From Maylandia zebra (taxonomy: Eukaryota; Chordata; Actinopteri; Cichliformes; Cichlidae): 64,000 nucleotides of DNA. Shown here one piece after another: positions 13,301-24,939 of this stretch. A program made the position numbers and the translations under genes. Below the pieces are notes generated by a model. It worked only from the letters and a program-made list of their open reading frames with translations, was not told where the DNA came from and ran no database searches. Where the stretch lies: positions 9,600,967 to 9,664,966 of the forward strand of contig NC_135184.1 in NCBI RefSeq assembly GCF_041146795.1, written 5' to 3'. Position 1 is the first letter of the stretch, and each line of letters begins with the position of its first letter.

Positions 13301-16300
13301 AAGGTGTTGCAGGCTGACACAGATTTATTGCAACACCCTGGTAATCTTTCTGCATTTCTAAATGCCAGTTATCTTAAAACATTCACCAGTCTGTCTAAAA
13401 CTAATCAAAGTCGTTCTGTCTGACTGTGATTGTTTGTGCAATTGCTGTGCAATTGAAAGTATTTACCCAGTGTATGAGGAGATTGCACACTCAGCCTCCG
13501 GGCAACCAGTTAGTTGCCACAACTACTTGCGGTCGATCTCTGACAGCAAAAGATGTGAGAATGAAAAGCATTGCAACACTTCCTAAACTTTTGGTGTTTG
13601 GAAAACTTGGCTACATGTAATTTGGCGTTGAAGTGAAATACGTTGCAGTTGAAGTTTCTAATGATTCTAATGTTAACTCCTACTCTATTGTAACTGTTAT
13701 ATACATCATCCAACCTTTGCTGCAGAGACCTCAGACTAGATGTGGGACCAGATGTGGAGGTGGATGCTCAAAATGTTTGGTGGAGCAGATTTACTGAGGT
13801 TATCTGTGGCTCTCTTTCAGGTGTGTACTCAAACAGCAGCAGCACCGCCCACAGTCGGGGGAATTCAGAGTTTCTGCCCCCATCAGCAGACTCGAGGTAT
13901 CCAGGCCTGGAGGGAAACTTTGATGCTAATAGCCCAATATCTTCATTAACAAGCCCGGGGAGCATGAGAGAGGGGTGAGTGTAAGATCAGAGCAAGTTCA
14001 AGTTAAATGCGGTGCATCCCCTGAGCATTTATTTATTTATTCATACAACGAAGCTGGACTGGAAACAGTCCACTTAGTTTTTATAGCAGAGTAATAGATG
14101 TTTAGTGACTTGCTTATGGGCAGCAGTGGGCAGTAGTTAAATCTGATGGAAGTTTATCTTCCCCAAGGTTGCATCTTGTTGCACCATTGTGAATATTTTC
14201 TTTCATATAATAAAAAGCAAAGAAACATCTATCATTTTTAATTTCTACACTGTCATGTATTTCAACATTGGGCTGCTTTTATTTCTTGGGAAGGAGATTA
14301 CTTTACTGACATTTAACAATAAAACAAGAGGCAAACGTAAAATAGTCAGTTCATCCAAATCACAAAAATAAAGAAAAGACATATTTTCCTACTTACCCCT
14401 CGTGGTGTCTGGCAAGGTTTTCAGTTATCTGCTGCTGGGATTTCTGCTGCCAACTCACTACAGTGGAGCTGAATAAGATCTCATGTGGCAGTTTTTATTC
14501 AGAGTTATTTTCTACTATAGATAAAAATAGTGAAAACTAACAGACCTCAATTTTATGCTCCTTTCTGTATCCTTTTCAAGGATTCGCCCCCAAAACCTCT
14601 GCTTTTATATGTCCTAAACGTATTGTTTAAACATATCTGGCATGTATTAAAGTGTTTCTAAGCTGCTTAACACTTCTGAGCAGTCCGGCTCTGTTCCATA
14701 TCAAACACTGAAGCTTCAAAGTGATACTAAAGATTTCACAGTCATTTTGTTTTGCTTTCCCTCATCTCTGATTTCTAGAAAAAGCCAGAGAGATCCGAGC
14801 TTGTGCATTCTTGAATAAACCAGAGACATTATCACCAGAGATGGAGTTATGGCTTTGTGGTCGCACTGATTGGGTAGTTGGAGACCACAGAACTTATGTG
14901 CACTGTAAGCTGAGACAAATTTTCTCTAGGCAAGTATAAAAGTAGAAGTGAGACTAAAAAGATACAGCTGAAAGCCTCCAGGGCTGCAGTTTCTGGACAA
15001 TAGGGCCTAAAATTATTGGTCATTGAAGGTTTGCCCATAAAGTAACTTTTATTGGCACTATAGTAAAAACAAAAACAGTCTGTCTAATAAAATAGCATCA
15101 ATAAAGGCCAGAATAACATTTTTGTGGTTTAATAAATGATATAAAATATTACCATATAATGCACATTGTTTCATATGAAATTCTTCCAATATTTCCAAGG
15201 GTTGTTTTCAAGTGGCCTTTCGGTGTTTGGCTTAAATGTTAAGATTGGTTGTTTTCTCTGAGCACTGATTTCAACAGGTTTAAGCTTTAGGGTTCATCAT
15301 TGACCCTTAGGGTTGAAATGAAAGTAGCAAAAGGTCTACTATGTATAGTTGTGACTTTTCCAGAAAGGCAGGCAGAGGAGATACTGCCCAATTCATCAGC
15401 GAGAAAAGTGGACTAGACAAAAACATATCCTTCCATGATTTTGTGCCACTTGTCTTTTATTCTTTTATTTATGCCGACAGCCTCGTGTGTCTTACTTTAC
15501 TTAGACCACTTAGAAGTGTAATTAACTAGAACTCCTTCACTGATAATACCTGAGTGTGATACAATACAGCTGATTTAAATAGCTAAATTACCTCCTTAGC
15601 GTGTCTTGAAGTTTTCCAGAGGCCTGGTAATGAACTAATCATTTGATTCAGGTTTGTTGACCCAGGGTAATATATCTAAAACCTGCAGGACACCGGCCCT
15701 TGAGGCCTGGAGTTCTCCACCCCTGGTTTATGGGATACATATTGACATTTAAGCCAACCTCACTTCTGTCCCTTAGTGATATTGTGCAAACTGCAAAAGT
15801 AGTCTGCATGTTTAAGTGATGGCGAATCCACTGATTAGAATTGAAGCTGAAGAAGGTTTTTTATTTTTTTATTTTTTGGTCAATGTCATCTTTTTTGAAA
15901 GGATTCAGATTTGACCCTGACTGCTAAAGCAAAGTGCATTGTATTGATTAGACACATATCTGAGATTGTTTATGGAAATGCTTAGTGATTTTTAAAATGT
16001 AAGAAATATGTATCAATGGAAATTTGTCTCAACGCAGAAGCTTTTTTTTTATTGCAAGATCTTTATTTTTTTTTTCTTATGATTACAAATGAAAAAAGTC
16101 CACTTCTGTTTTTCAGATATTCTTACACGTTACGGTTAGTTGTTCCTCTTTGAAAACTACTCAAGAAGTTATTGTATTTGTAGTGATAAAACTACATCAT
16201 AAATGTATGTGTGCCAGCCACAGGCCTTGGGTTGAGGAGATTGTATTGTGTCGGTCAACCAATATATATACAAGAAAACACAGAATTTGTAAGTACTATT

Positions 16301-19300
16301 TGATCTGGATTTCATCACATATTTCACTTCTAAAACCACTTTAAAGTTTACAAAACAAATACAGATTTTAATAAATCAAACATTTGGATGCTTTTGTGCA
16401 TTTTTAGGAACTTTGCTCACCTCTCTCAGAATCTCTCCGCCTTCCTAAAATGTGCAGCTACAGTAGAGCTTCCATGAAGCTATGCACAATCCGTCCATTG
16501 ACGTCTCTTTATAGCAGCGGAGGATGTCATTGAATCCCACTGGTGCCCACAGTATATGACAACCTGCCAAAGCTAATACCAGACAAGCACTTGATTTTCC
16601 ACAAAATGACTTAGACGAGAGACGTTAAACACGTGAAAGTAAATTATCTTTTCTTCATGGTGCAGGCAGCATCATGCTCTGACCTCATAGGGAGGCCAAT
16701 GTTTACTCTGGCTGTAATGAGCCATTTTGACGTCTTTTAATAATTTACAGAGGCCCGCAGTGAGGCTTGTCCATCAGTTTAGTATTTGTGATGCACAGTG
16801 TTTGTATATATTGTGCGGTTGGAAGAGAGAGGTAGCGTGGTGCTGGATTTGCATTTTTTTGCAGCAGCGTGTCCATCAGATACAGGCACACTAACCAGGA
16901 TAGCGCTCACACAGAAACACTATTATACACGTTGAAGGAAGGCGATGTAATGAAGTTTATTTTGCAGAAACTCCAAGTGACATTGGACCTAAATAGCCGC
17001 TTTAAGTGAAATCCTTCACTTTTTTTACTTGCTGTAGCTCTAAAATGAAATGCTTGTGCTGTAGTTTCCCTAAGCACTTAGTGGTAGCACTTAGATCCCA
17101 TTAAATCTCCATCTGTATTGCACAGATTTAACATAATCCCCTGTGATCCATTAAATCCATATCACCGAAATACTTTCAAAATTCAAATTCGAAACATCAG
17201 GTTTGTGATCATAAGCTGGCACCAATTAAATGCAGCACAATGTGCAGAAGATCTTAAATTCTGCAAGCTGGATTCCTTTCATTCTGCATAAGCAGTAAGG
17301 ATGGCAGCTGTAGTTAGTAAGAAAAACGTGAGTCCTGCAGAGGGTCAGTTGGTAAAATATGATCAGACAAAAAGTTTCCTGAGGTTTACTGACAGCCGCG
17401 TCCTCAGCCCTGGGCCCTCGGTAAGCTCGTGCATGTGAGCAGTTGGGCACACCGGCCACAAAGTGACAGATCGACCCAGCACAGCTCAGACATCTCAACT
17501 ATGTTGTTGCAACATTACAAGAATGTAAGCCGTGGCGCAGACGGCGTTGTTTATAGTTAAGGTCAGCGCTGATGGTTCAGGGGCCAGTGAGGGGAAATTC
17601 AAAGATGTGTTGAATTCTTTTGCCTTGCAGTCATTGCAGCACATTCATTTCAACAGCCACGCTATATCAAAGGCCACGTTGTTTACATAATACTATACAA
17701 AACCTGGATTTTATTACCTCGGGAAGCCACAGCCATCTGTAAGTTATATCAGTTTGGGTTTCAAAAAGTCCTTCTGATTAATTTTGGCTTTTATTGTATT
17801 TCTCCAATGAAAGCAGAGACTGTTAACTTAAATGTAATAGCATCTGACATGGGAAATGGGTAATAAAGAGACTTGGGGATGATAAATGAGAGATATGTAA
17901 AGAAATCTCCAAACATTTCCTCTTTTTATAGCTGATCAGATGCGAAAATATACGATGTTCAGACCAGCAGCCATCGGTATCTCTGACAAGGCCTGGCTTG
18001 TTTATGAAGCCCACTAAAAGTCTTCCAGCAGAAACCAGTGCTGTTTGGCTCTCTGGGGACCAATATGCTGCAGTACATCATCCAGGAAAGCCTTCAGGCC
18101 ACATGAAATGCTGAGAGTGGGCTCTTTGAAGGTGGAAGGGGGGCACTTGAATACCGTACGGGGGTTTTTTTTTGTTTTTTTTTTCAGCTGCGTATCTCCT
18201 TAGAGAGAAATTCAGCTGCCTTTCTTTCTTCTCGTCGACTTGGCTCCACTGACTCATTCGTTTCCATGTTGAGTCAGAGTGTTTGTGCACAGTCAGCACA
18301 TTCTTGCAGCAAAGAGATGGATACAGCTCTCTGCAGCACATTACCCTCCTGAGGTGGAAACGCTTTCTTATACAAACTGCACTGTTTGCAGAAGAGAAGT
18401 GTTTACATGTTTCTGATGTATACAGCGGTCAGCTGATGTTTATCTGATTTAATTACCTGAAAACCTCGTGCCCTGGGTTCATTGTATCAGAGTCAGTGTT
18501 GTTGCTTACATTGATTGAAACCTTCCCTATGAAATAATTTTCACAATTTAGTTTAATACAACTAAGATTGAAGTTCCATCAATCAGAGAGTTACAACATC
18601 ATTATCGTTTTACCATAATATTTATTGGCTTGGAAAACTTGTGTTGAATTTTATGGTGCTTAACAAACGCTGATATACATCTCAGTGTGACAGAAACTTT
18701 CAGCAGTTCAGCAGAAGTGAAGGTCAGGCCAAAAACAGCATTAGTGTAGAAACAGGCCGGGCTGAGTCAGTCACATACAGGATCAATTCTCTGGAAACTT
18801 CATTTCCACTTTAAAAAAAATAAATAATAATTTTTGAGTTAAACCATCAAACCTGTCACTTTCAACTTGTACTTAGATTTGGTCTTTAAATGGCTTCAGT
18901 AGGACCTGTTGACACGTAGCACTCCATCACTATGATGAATGTGGTCAGTGTTTATTCATTTTAACACTGAAACACACGCAGTAATCAGTACTGGAGTTTA
19001 AAGTTAACCGTGTTTGTGGAGAATAGTTTGATGTTACTAACTTTAGAAATCTTAAGTCATCTCTTATTTCTTTATGGTTTACTTCCAAGGAGCTGGACTT
19101 TCTTGTAATTATTTAAAGTGCTCTTGAGCAACAGTTCTGCAGTTTCTGGAGGTCTTTAAAAAAAATTTTCAAAGAACTATTAACTGAAAACTTATCTCAA
19201 TGTGGTGTGGAGTGTGTCCTTAACCTCCTAAGACCCGAACTCTTTCATGGCATTTTTTTTTTAATTTTCTTTGCTATTTGGGCTGATTGGAACCTGATGA

Positions 19301-20993
19301 ATATAAAAACAAAGAATTACCAGATTTATTTATTTTTTTACCTGATTTTTGTTTCTTTGAAAAATTAGATCCACTTATGAGGACATTCGTCTTAAATTTC
19401 AGTAGAACGGTGGCAGTATAATATCCTCGTAAGTGGATATCAGGCCCTTGCAGAGTAAAATTTAGTATTGTGGTCTAGACAACCCATAATGTGATGTCCA
19501 CATATGTGGACGCCAGGTCCTAGAAGGTTAAGCAAACTGGTCCAGTTTTGCCTAAAAAACAAAAGGAAAAGTGATGGGCCTAAAAATGATCTACGGCAGT
19601 TTCTGAAAGTCATGTCCTTAAGAAATATTTAAAAAATCTACCAAAGACCTGACGCACGACCTGAAAAAGGCATCTGGCCCATCAGTTGATCCATCTACTG
19701 TTATCTGTCTACTTGAGAATAATCAGGAATGATTTCACTGGTTGGATGTCTGTGAAGAAGCCATTTATAAGGAAGGTGAGCAAGCAGAAAAGGTGGTCAT
19801 CTGTGGCAGCAGGGCTTAATCCAAAATTGGCCTGGTGGTTGGTTGTCTGGTTGTTGGGGTTTTCTCCACATTACTGTAGAGTTTTTACCTTACAGTATAA
19901 AGCGCTTTGAGGCAACTGTTTTTGTGATTTGATGCTAGATAAATGTTTATGTTGTGCGTTTCCAGGAACAGACCAGCTTCCTTGTTTGTGTCCGCTGACG
20001 TGATCCCAGCGAGTCCCTGCTCAGACAGAGTAGATGTCCGGCTGCAGGGCTTCCAGAAAACCTACAACCACCAACAGCAAGTGTTCTCGCAGCAACACGG
20101 TACAGACAACATCAAGTCAAGTAATGTGAGTGAGGCGTGTGTTCAATGCCTCACTCACATTACTTGAGTGAGTGAGGCGTGTGTTCAATGCCATGCTTCA
20201 TCTTCGTCTACTCTGTGATTCTCCTAGGCTGCCTGTATGGAGAGGGAAAGATGGCTCAGGCACCCAGCGATGGAGGTTTTGAGCCTGCAAGTTACTTCAC
20301 CAACCAGCCCGCCTCCCACTCTACAGGTGAGACGTCAACTACACAAATGTAGCTTGTTGCTAACTATATCTGTGGTAACCTGTAGTTTTATTTCAGAGCT
20401 GAAATAAGCTTTCTAATGCAATTTTAAAAAGATCTATATAGCTGATAATTATCTGACTAAAGAGTAAAACTTTACTGAGGCTAATAGCTTTTTATCCGCT
20501 TGTTGTTAATTTGGTCAATTAAAGGTTTTTAGAGCCTTTTTACTAAAAGCAGCTACTGAAAGTGACACTATAAGAACAGTGGGAGCAAACTGAGACTAAA
20601 CATTTACTGAGCAGACAGATAAACAGTGAGCTGTAGTAGGTTTTAATATTGCCTCATGGTTTCCATGCTGTTATTTGATGCCATTTATTATAAAACATTG
20701 ATTATAGTTGCTCAAACAATTATGAAGGCAACTATCTGTTTGCATTTTTTTTAAAACCTCCAACTAAACTCTTTCCCATATGTAATAATAAAACCTTTCA
20801 CATTTAAATAACTCATTTGCTGTGTTGTTGTTTTTTTTTCCTTCTGTCAGGGTTTGACTTGCTGCAGGACCTGCAGGGTCAGGCGGGGGGCGGTTACTCC
20901 TTGCCTCCCTGCCCAGACGACAGCTTCCTCTTCCAGGCAGGTGGTGTCGACCGCTGCCTCAGTCAGATTTACTCCGTCTATCTGGACTCGTGA
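7348..20993 (+). CDS. glis1: GLIS1 zinc-finger transcription factor, C-terminal half (6 exons)
   Basis: Krueppel-like nuclear transcription factor of the GLI-similar family; the window holds the end of the gene. Exons read as 7348-7461, 10475-10601, 13821-13974, 19966-20120, 20228-20326 and 20851-20993. Phases are consistent and give 263 codons plus TGA. The first exon encodes zinc finger 5 ([19 protein letters not shown], then H-x3-H), the DNA-contacting finger shared by GLIS1 and GLIS3. The rest is the low-complexity C-terminal regulatory region. GLIS1 rather than GLIS3 is inferred from a GVYSN segment after the finger linker, [10 protein letters not shown] in exon 5 (compare SCFPYGDCYRMA as I recall human GLIS1), the C-terminus [14 protein letters not shown], and linkage to best4/hectd3/rps8. 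Fingers 1-4 and the start lie upstream of the window. The linker after finger 5 (KGLQEKEVK) differs from the usual KEQQ-type sequence. Teleost a/b copy not resolved. Confidence 0.85.
8300..8735 (+). mobile_element. Tc1-like transposase relic
   Basis: Stretches such as GGTCATGCAACAGGACAATG, AAAACTCTACAACAGAATGG and GGACCTTAAGAGAGCTGT follow the 3' half of a teleost Tc1-like transposase gene as remembered. The frame is broken. It lies in the glis1 intron between the finger-5 exon and exon 10475. The nearby ORF at 8023-8394 partly overlaps it and is not treated as a gene. Confidence 0.75.
11590..12600 (+). mobile_element. Degenerate Tc1-like transposon
   Basis: The block contains remnants of transposase coding sequence: GGAGGCTCTGTCATGGTCTG, GGGGCTGCTTCTCAGCCAGC, CACTATCAGTCATGGACTGA and GAAGCCTGGAGAGCCGT. 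Its left part (TTTCTTGCC.. TCTTGAGCAATAATTCT) is shared with relics at 19080 and, inverted, 21950. That makes one family with at least three copies here. Coding is destroyed by stops and indels. Confidence 0.75.
12740..13228 (-). mobile_element. L2-like LINE 3' end (5'-truncated)
   Basis: The minus strand encodes an 87-residue frame (13225 to 12962) containing [19 protein letters not shown] and [13 protein letters not shown], the C-terminal end of a teleost L2/CR1-type reverse-transcriptase ORF. After the frame, the minus strand runs into an untranslated tail ending in TTGA/ATTGATTG repeats near 12770, as expected for this LINE type. The copy is truncated upstream of the RT domain and lies in a glis1 intron. 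Confidence 0.8.
13975..19079 (+). other. glis1 intron, mostly unassigned
   Basis: Apart from the truncated MITE at 15545-15726 I see no exon, RNA gene or clear repeat. The numerous short ORFs (14189, 15341, 16150, 17226, 18078 and others) lack domain signal or splice support. Conserved noncoding elements could be present but cannot be judged without an alignment. Confidence 0.5.
15545..15726. mobile_element. Truncated hAT-like MITE copy
   Basis: It shares CAGCTGATTTAAAT, GGCCTGGTAATGAACTAATCA, and AAACCTGCAGGACACCGGCC with the complete element at 33224-33451. Only one end (CCACCCCTG) is recognisable here, so the other terminus appears lost. Confidence 0.7.
19080..19720 (+). mobile_element. 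Tc1-like relic interrupted by a MITE
   Basis: The left part (GGAGCTGGACTTTCTTG... GTGCTCTTGAGCAACAGTTC) and the right part (GTTGATCCATCTACTGTTAT...) both match the 11590-12600 element in order. They are separated by a TTAA-flanked MITE. The relic therefore predates the MITE insertion. Confidence 0.7.
19220..19531. mobile_element. piggyBac-like MITE (TTAA-flanked), copy 2
   Basis: The element runs 19224-19527 and has TTAA at each side. Its ends, CCTCCTAAGACC and (inverted) CCTTCTAGGACC, pair with those of copy 1 at 1276-1533. It carries the same internal CCACATATGTGG palindrome near one end but in opposite orientation, and is about 46 bp longer than copy 1. Confidence 0.8.
20117..20192. repeat. 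Perfect hairpin plus 25-bp direct repeat at a glis1 splice donor
   Basis: Left arm 20117-20136 (TCAAGTAATGTGAGTGAGGC) is the exact reverse complement of 20148-20167, with an 11-nt loop. The 25 nt at 20126-20150 are repeated exactly at 20168-20192. The inferred 5' splice site (exon end 20120, GTAATG) lies inside the left arm. A second GTGAGT at 20126 gives the wrong phase for the next exon. Confidence 0.9.
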
Positions 20994-21226
20994 TGGACAC
21001 CCAGAAATATTCTATGCAGCATGAATGCGACAGCTGACAATCACTCACTTGTGTATATATATATCTAAGGAGCATTTTATCAGCATTGTTCCTTTTTTGG
21101 CAAGAGAAAAAAGCCAGTGGGAGTTTAAATGGTACAAAAATAACTAGAGGCTGAAAAACTCTTGTTAAGCTGTGGATCTGTGGACAAACAAACAAATGGC
21201 CAAAAGGGAAAATCACAGAGAGACAG

Positions 21227-22018
21227 TACTGTGCAAGAGTCTTGACCCACCCAACATTTCTTTATATTTCACTAGCAAAATGGGAAATAGGCAATGCCAT
21301 TTGTTGAAATGTTCAAAGATATAAGGCAGAAACAGTGTTTGCAGATTTCTAAAAAGCTTGAAAGTCAATATCTGGTATGATGCTTTCATTTAATTTCTTT
21401 AAGTAGTCTTTAGGAAATGTCCTCCAGACTTCCTGAAGAACATTTAAAGCTTTTCTTTGGATGTTTGCTGCATTGAGCTCTGTGCTCTGTCTACATGATC
21501 CCATACTGTTTCAGTAATGTTGAAACAGGGAGCCCAGTTCATGACCGATACTGTTCCGTTGTGTGTTTTTCTATTCAGGTAAGCTTTTACTGCATCTTCA
21601 GTGTGTTTGGGAGCGTTGCCACTAAGATGATTATCAGACGGTACTGAATGGTGGACCGAAATCTGACAGTATCAGATCTGACAGGATCCCCAAGGGCATG
21701 TCTGTCAGATGATAATACTATTACTAGAATAGCGTTATAAGCCTGCCACTTCTTCGTTTGTCCCTTGCTTGTTCAGTTCCCTAAAATTCTTTAAAGATGC
21801 TGCTCAGAGGTCAGTGTAAAGTGGCTTAATAAACAAAAACATTCCTGTGAAAATGCTCAGGTACAAGCTCTAACCAGTGTCCAAAGAAAAATGTTGAAAG
21901 ACTTTCAGAAAGCCTGGAGGGCTATTGCTCAAGAGCACTTTAAAGATTACAAGAGTGTTTGGCTGCTTGGAAGTAAAGTATAATGAAATTAGGAGTTGGT
22001 CAAGATTTCTGCACAGTA
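21227..22018 (-). mobile_element. Tc1-like element with TA-flanked inverted ends
   Basis: It starts TA-CTGTGCAAGAGTCTTG and ends AAGATTTCTGCACAG-TA, imperfect inverted repeats of the teleost Tc1-like CTGTGCAAAAGTCTTAGG type with TA target duplication. The interior at 21880-21985 is the reverse complement of the left part of the relics at 11600 and 19085. It lies in the inferred glis1 3' UTR. Confidence 0.75.
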
Positions 22019-24628
22019 TTCTCAGTAGCAAAGTAGCAATGACTTTTTTTTTTTTCTAAATTCAAAAATGACCACAACATTTGTGTTTTCTGGATAGAAG
22101 GAGCTGCAGACTTCATTTTATTTGTCTTTGTCTCCAATGTTGATCTTAGCTAGTGAGGACACTTCTGCCTCTGCAGTGGCTTGGTTTGTAGGAGATAATC
22201 AAAGAAGTAATCCATAATGCAATGCTTCCCAACCTCGTGTGGGTACACAAAGTGGAATGTAGAAGATGATTACAAAGACATCAGTAAAACGAAACATCCA
22301 CATTCACAAAATGTTCTAATTTCATATTTTCTTGTTGTTTGTGTGTAAATATGTTTTTTAAATGTTTGCAGTCCTCACATTGATTTAGATAAAACAGTGG
22401 AGGTTCAAGAATAACTCAAAGACATAAAGTTGTAAATAAAACGCTCAGATTCAGCTTTTTAATTCAACACATTCAGCAGTTTAAACATTTCAAAGCTTAG
22501 TCCAGCGTTTGGGAGAGATTCTTGCTGTGTGTTTATCTGGGTTACATAAGAAGACCGATATCTCTTTCTTGTTGTTGTATTAACTATGAAGCTACAGCTA
22601 CCAGCTGGTTAGCTGAGTGCGGGATAAAGACTGGAAACAGCTAGCATGGGTCTAACAAAAGCAATAAAATGGACCTAAAAAACATCCACAGAAGATGCTT
22701 TCAGCTGCTCCCTTCTTTCCAAGGGGAGGCGTACCAAATGGTTCCAACCATTTCCTCCTGATAATCAGTCTATTCATTTATGTTTCCAATGATATCTCAT
22801 GTGTTTGTGTGGCCTCTGATCCAAAGAGACAGGAAATCACAATAAAGTTAAACTGAAAGATACTTTTTTCCTGTAGTTCTCAGGAGGATATACACTCGGC
22901 TTTGCTGATGCAGTGTCCCTCCCACATTCATCCAGGCTTGGTTCTGGGACTGAGGGAGTACACTGGCTTGAGTCACTAGAGGCTGGGTTTGTGTCTCCTC
23001 CCAGTCTTAATTTTTTTTTTTTTTTTTGTATGTATGTAAAACAAATGAGTCAACCACAAAAATGCTCAGTTGAATGTCTGAATAGAAATCTATAAACTGG
23101 AGTCTTAACATTTAGATGTGCTGTGAAGGGTTTTCACTTATTCAAAGCAAATTCATGTATGGAACCTCTGACATTTATAGTTTTATAAACATAGCCCACA
23201 TCCTGTACAGCTGCAGTTTATGATGTCCTTGCCTGTAGCTACAGGTAGCACCTCAGTCAGTTACACAGAGGCCTATCAACAAATGTTGGTATTAAATATC
23301 CTGGACACTTAAAAAAAAAATGTTGACATTAAGGTATTTGTAAACCTTTAGATTTTCTTTTCTCTAGGCTGTGGGCATTAAAATGGTCTTTTTAATGATC
23401 GGTGTTCATACATAAAATGACTCAAATCAGCTACTTTATGGACGTATTTAATCCAGACCTTTTGATGATGGTGTTTAAAGTGTGCACATTACCGCCACTG
23501 TGCAACAGAAATGCTTTTTCTGCAGACATCTTAAGGGGGTGTCACAACACGTAACATCTGTTTCCAAAATGTCCAAACTGCTTTACTACAACATCTGTAT
23601 TCATCATGTGAAAAAGCTTGTTTTTTCTTTCAGAAACACAATGACTGGAAAAGAGCAGCAGTAAAACTGTAAATTCTTTTCTGTATCTTGGCAATGACTG
23701 AGGGTTAATTTGGTCTGACAATAATTAGATCCTCTAGGAGTGTAGTGGTTTACACATTTTCCTAATAAGTAAAGAAAGTGTCTTCTCCCAGTTTGAGACT
23801 GGGAAGCACAACAGGAAGGGCATCAAGTGTTTAAAGATATCTCAGACAATCAAACTACCTGCTGTGGTGACTCCTTATGAATAAAAGAGCAGCTGAAAGT
23901 AGCTTTTTAATAGAGCAGTGGAAGTTGTTTCATTTTATCCCGTTCATATGTGTGTGAAGTCAAAAGGATGAATTTTAGCATGCTTTATGGTGTGCACAAC
24001 AATATTCTGTCTCAAGTAGGAAGCTTGGAAAACATTTTAAAGCTGTATGAAGCTATTTCCAGTCCTCGTGTGAAGCTAACCTAACCCAGCTGCAGCCTTA
24101 CACTAAACAGTCATCATATGTAGCTCGCAACAAGAAAGACATCATCTGAAGATAATAATTTACTCCTTTAAGGTCATAGTGTGTGTTTGTGAGTAACCAG
24201 ATTATCTTGTATCTGCAGTGTCAATGAGCAAACTCACTCTGCTTGTGACTAGAGGGGAAACTGCAGCAGATACCCAAAAGAGGGCTGCTGTATAGAAATG
24301 TTCCAGAAATGTCACAAAGGGGAGTTGATGTTGATGAAACAAACAAAACTATGCAATAAACTGCACTAAAATAAAGTTATTCTCAAAAACAGGACAGCAG
24401 TATAATCGTGTGACTCGTTTCTTCAGCGCGCTGCCTTTTATGTGTTTATTGTACAGTTTCAATCAGTGTTATTTTCAGTGTTTACAGTATCTTCTCTGCA
24501 CTCTTTTCTGTCTCGGCTTAGAGACTTTGAGAAAATGACCAACCAGAAAATGTTTACACTGATTTTGTAGTAATTTTGTAGAGTTTTCTTACTGAACTGT
24601 ATAAAAATGCATCTGTCTTTTATACCAA

Positions 24629-24634
24629 AATAAA
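24629..24634 (+). terminator. Poly(A) signal, probable glis1 distal end
   Basis: AATAAA is followed within 20-40 nt by GT/T-rich sequence, a canonical cleavage context. It is the last good signal before LINE-derived sequence starts near 24,940. Confidence 0.5.
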
Positions 24635-24939
24635 AAGAATCTGTTTGTATTTGCTTGTTTTTGTTTTGTTTTTAAGTACTGAATCAGTACTGCATTTTAG
24701 TGTGAAATGTGACAAACAATGATTATAATTCTTAATTTTGTTATTTTGGGTTTTCCATGTTTAGAAGTGGACGATCTTGGTTGGGTAATGCTGCCATCTA
24801 CTGGACCAGCTGGATCAAGTTCATTCCCACTCTAAATTGTAAGACTTTTGAAAGGTTACTAGCTACATTTCCTAGAGCAATAGTTATAAGAAAATGGTTT
24901 TAGAACAAAAAACACAAGTACACATACTTCAGATTATTT

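Larger units (their letters stand above)
20994..24634 (+). other. glis1: glis1 3' UTR (inferred)
   Basis: About 3.6 kb separates the TGA from the AATAAA at 24629-24634, which is followed by a strong GT/T-rich stretch (TTTGCTTGTTTTTGTTTTG), a convincing cleavage context. Earlier AATAAA-like sites (near 22434 and 24369) could give shorter messages. A Tc1-like element occupies 21227-22018. No coding exon is seen. Confidence 0.5.

Noticed and set aside
20126-20131. GTGAGT as the glis1 exon-4 donor
   Set aside because: Although closer to consensus, it leaves phase 0, whereas the next exon needs phase 1 to give [16 protein letters not shown] at 20121 fits.
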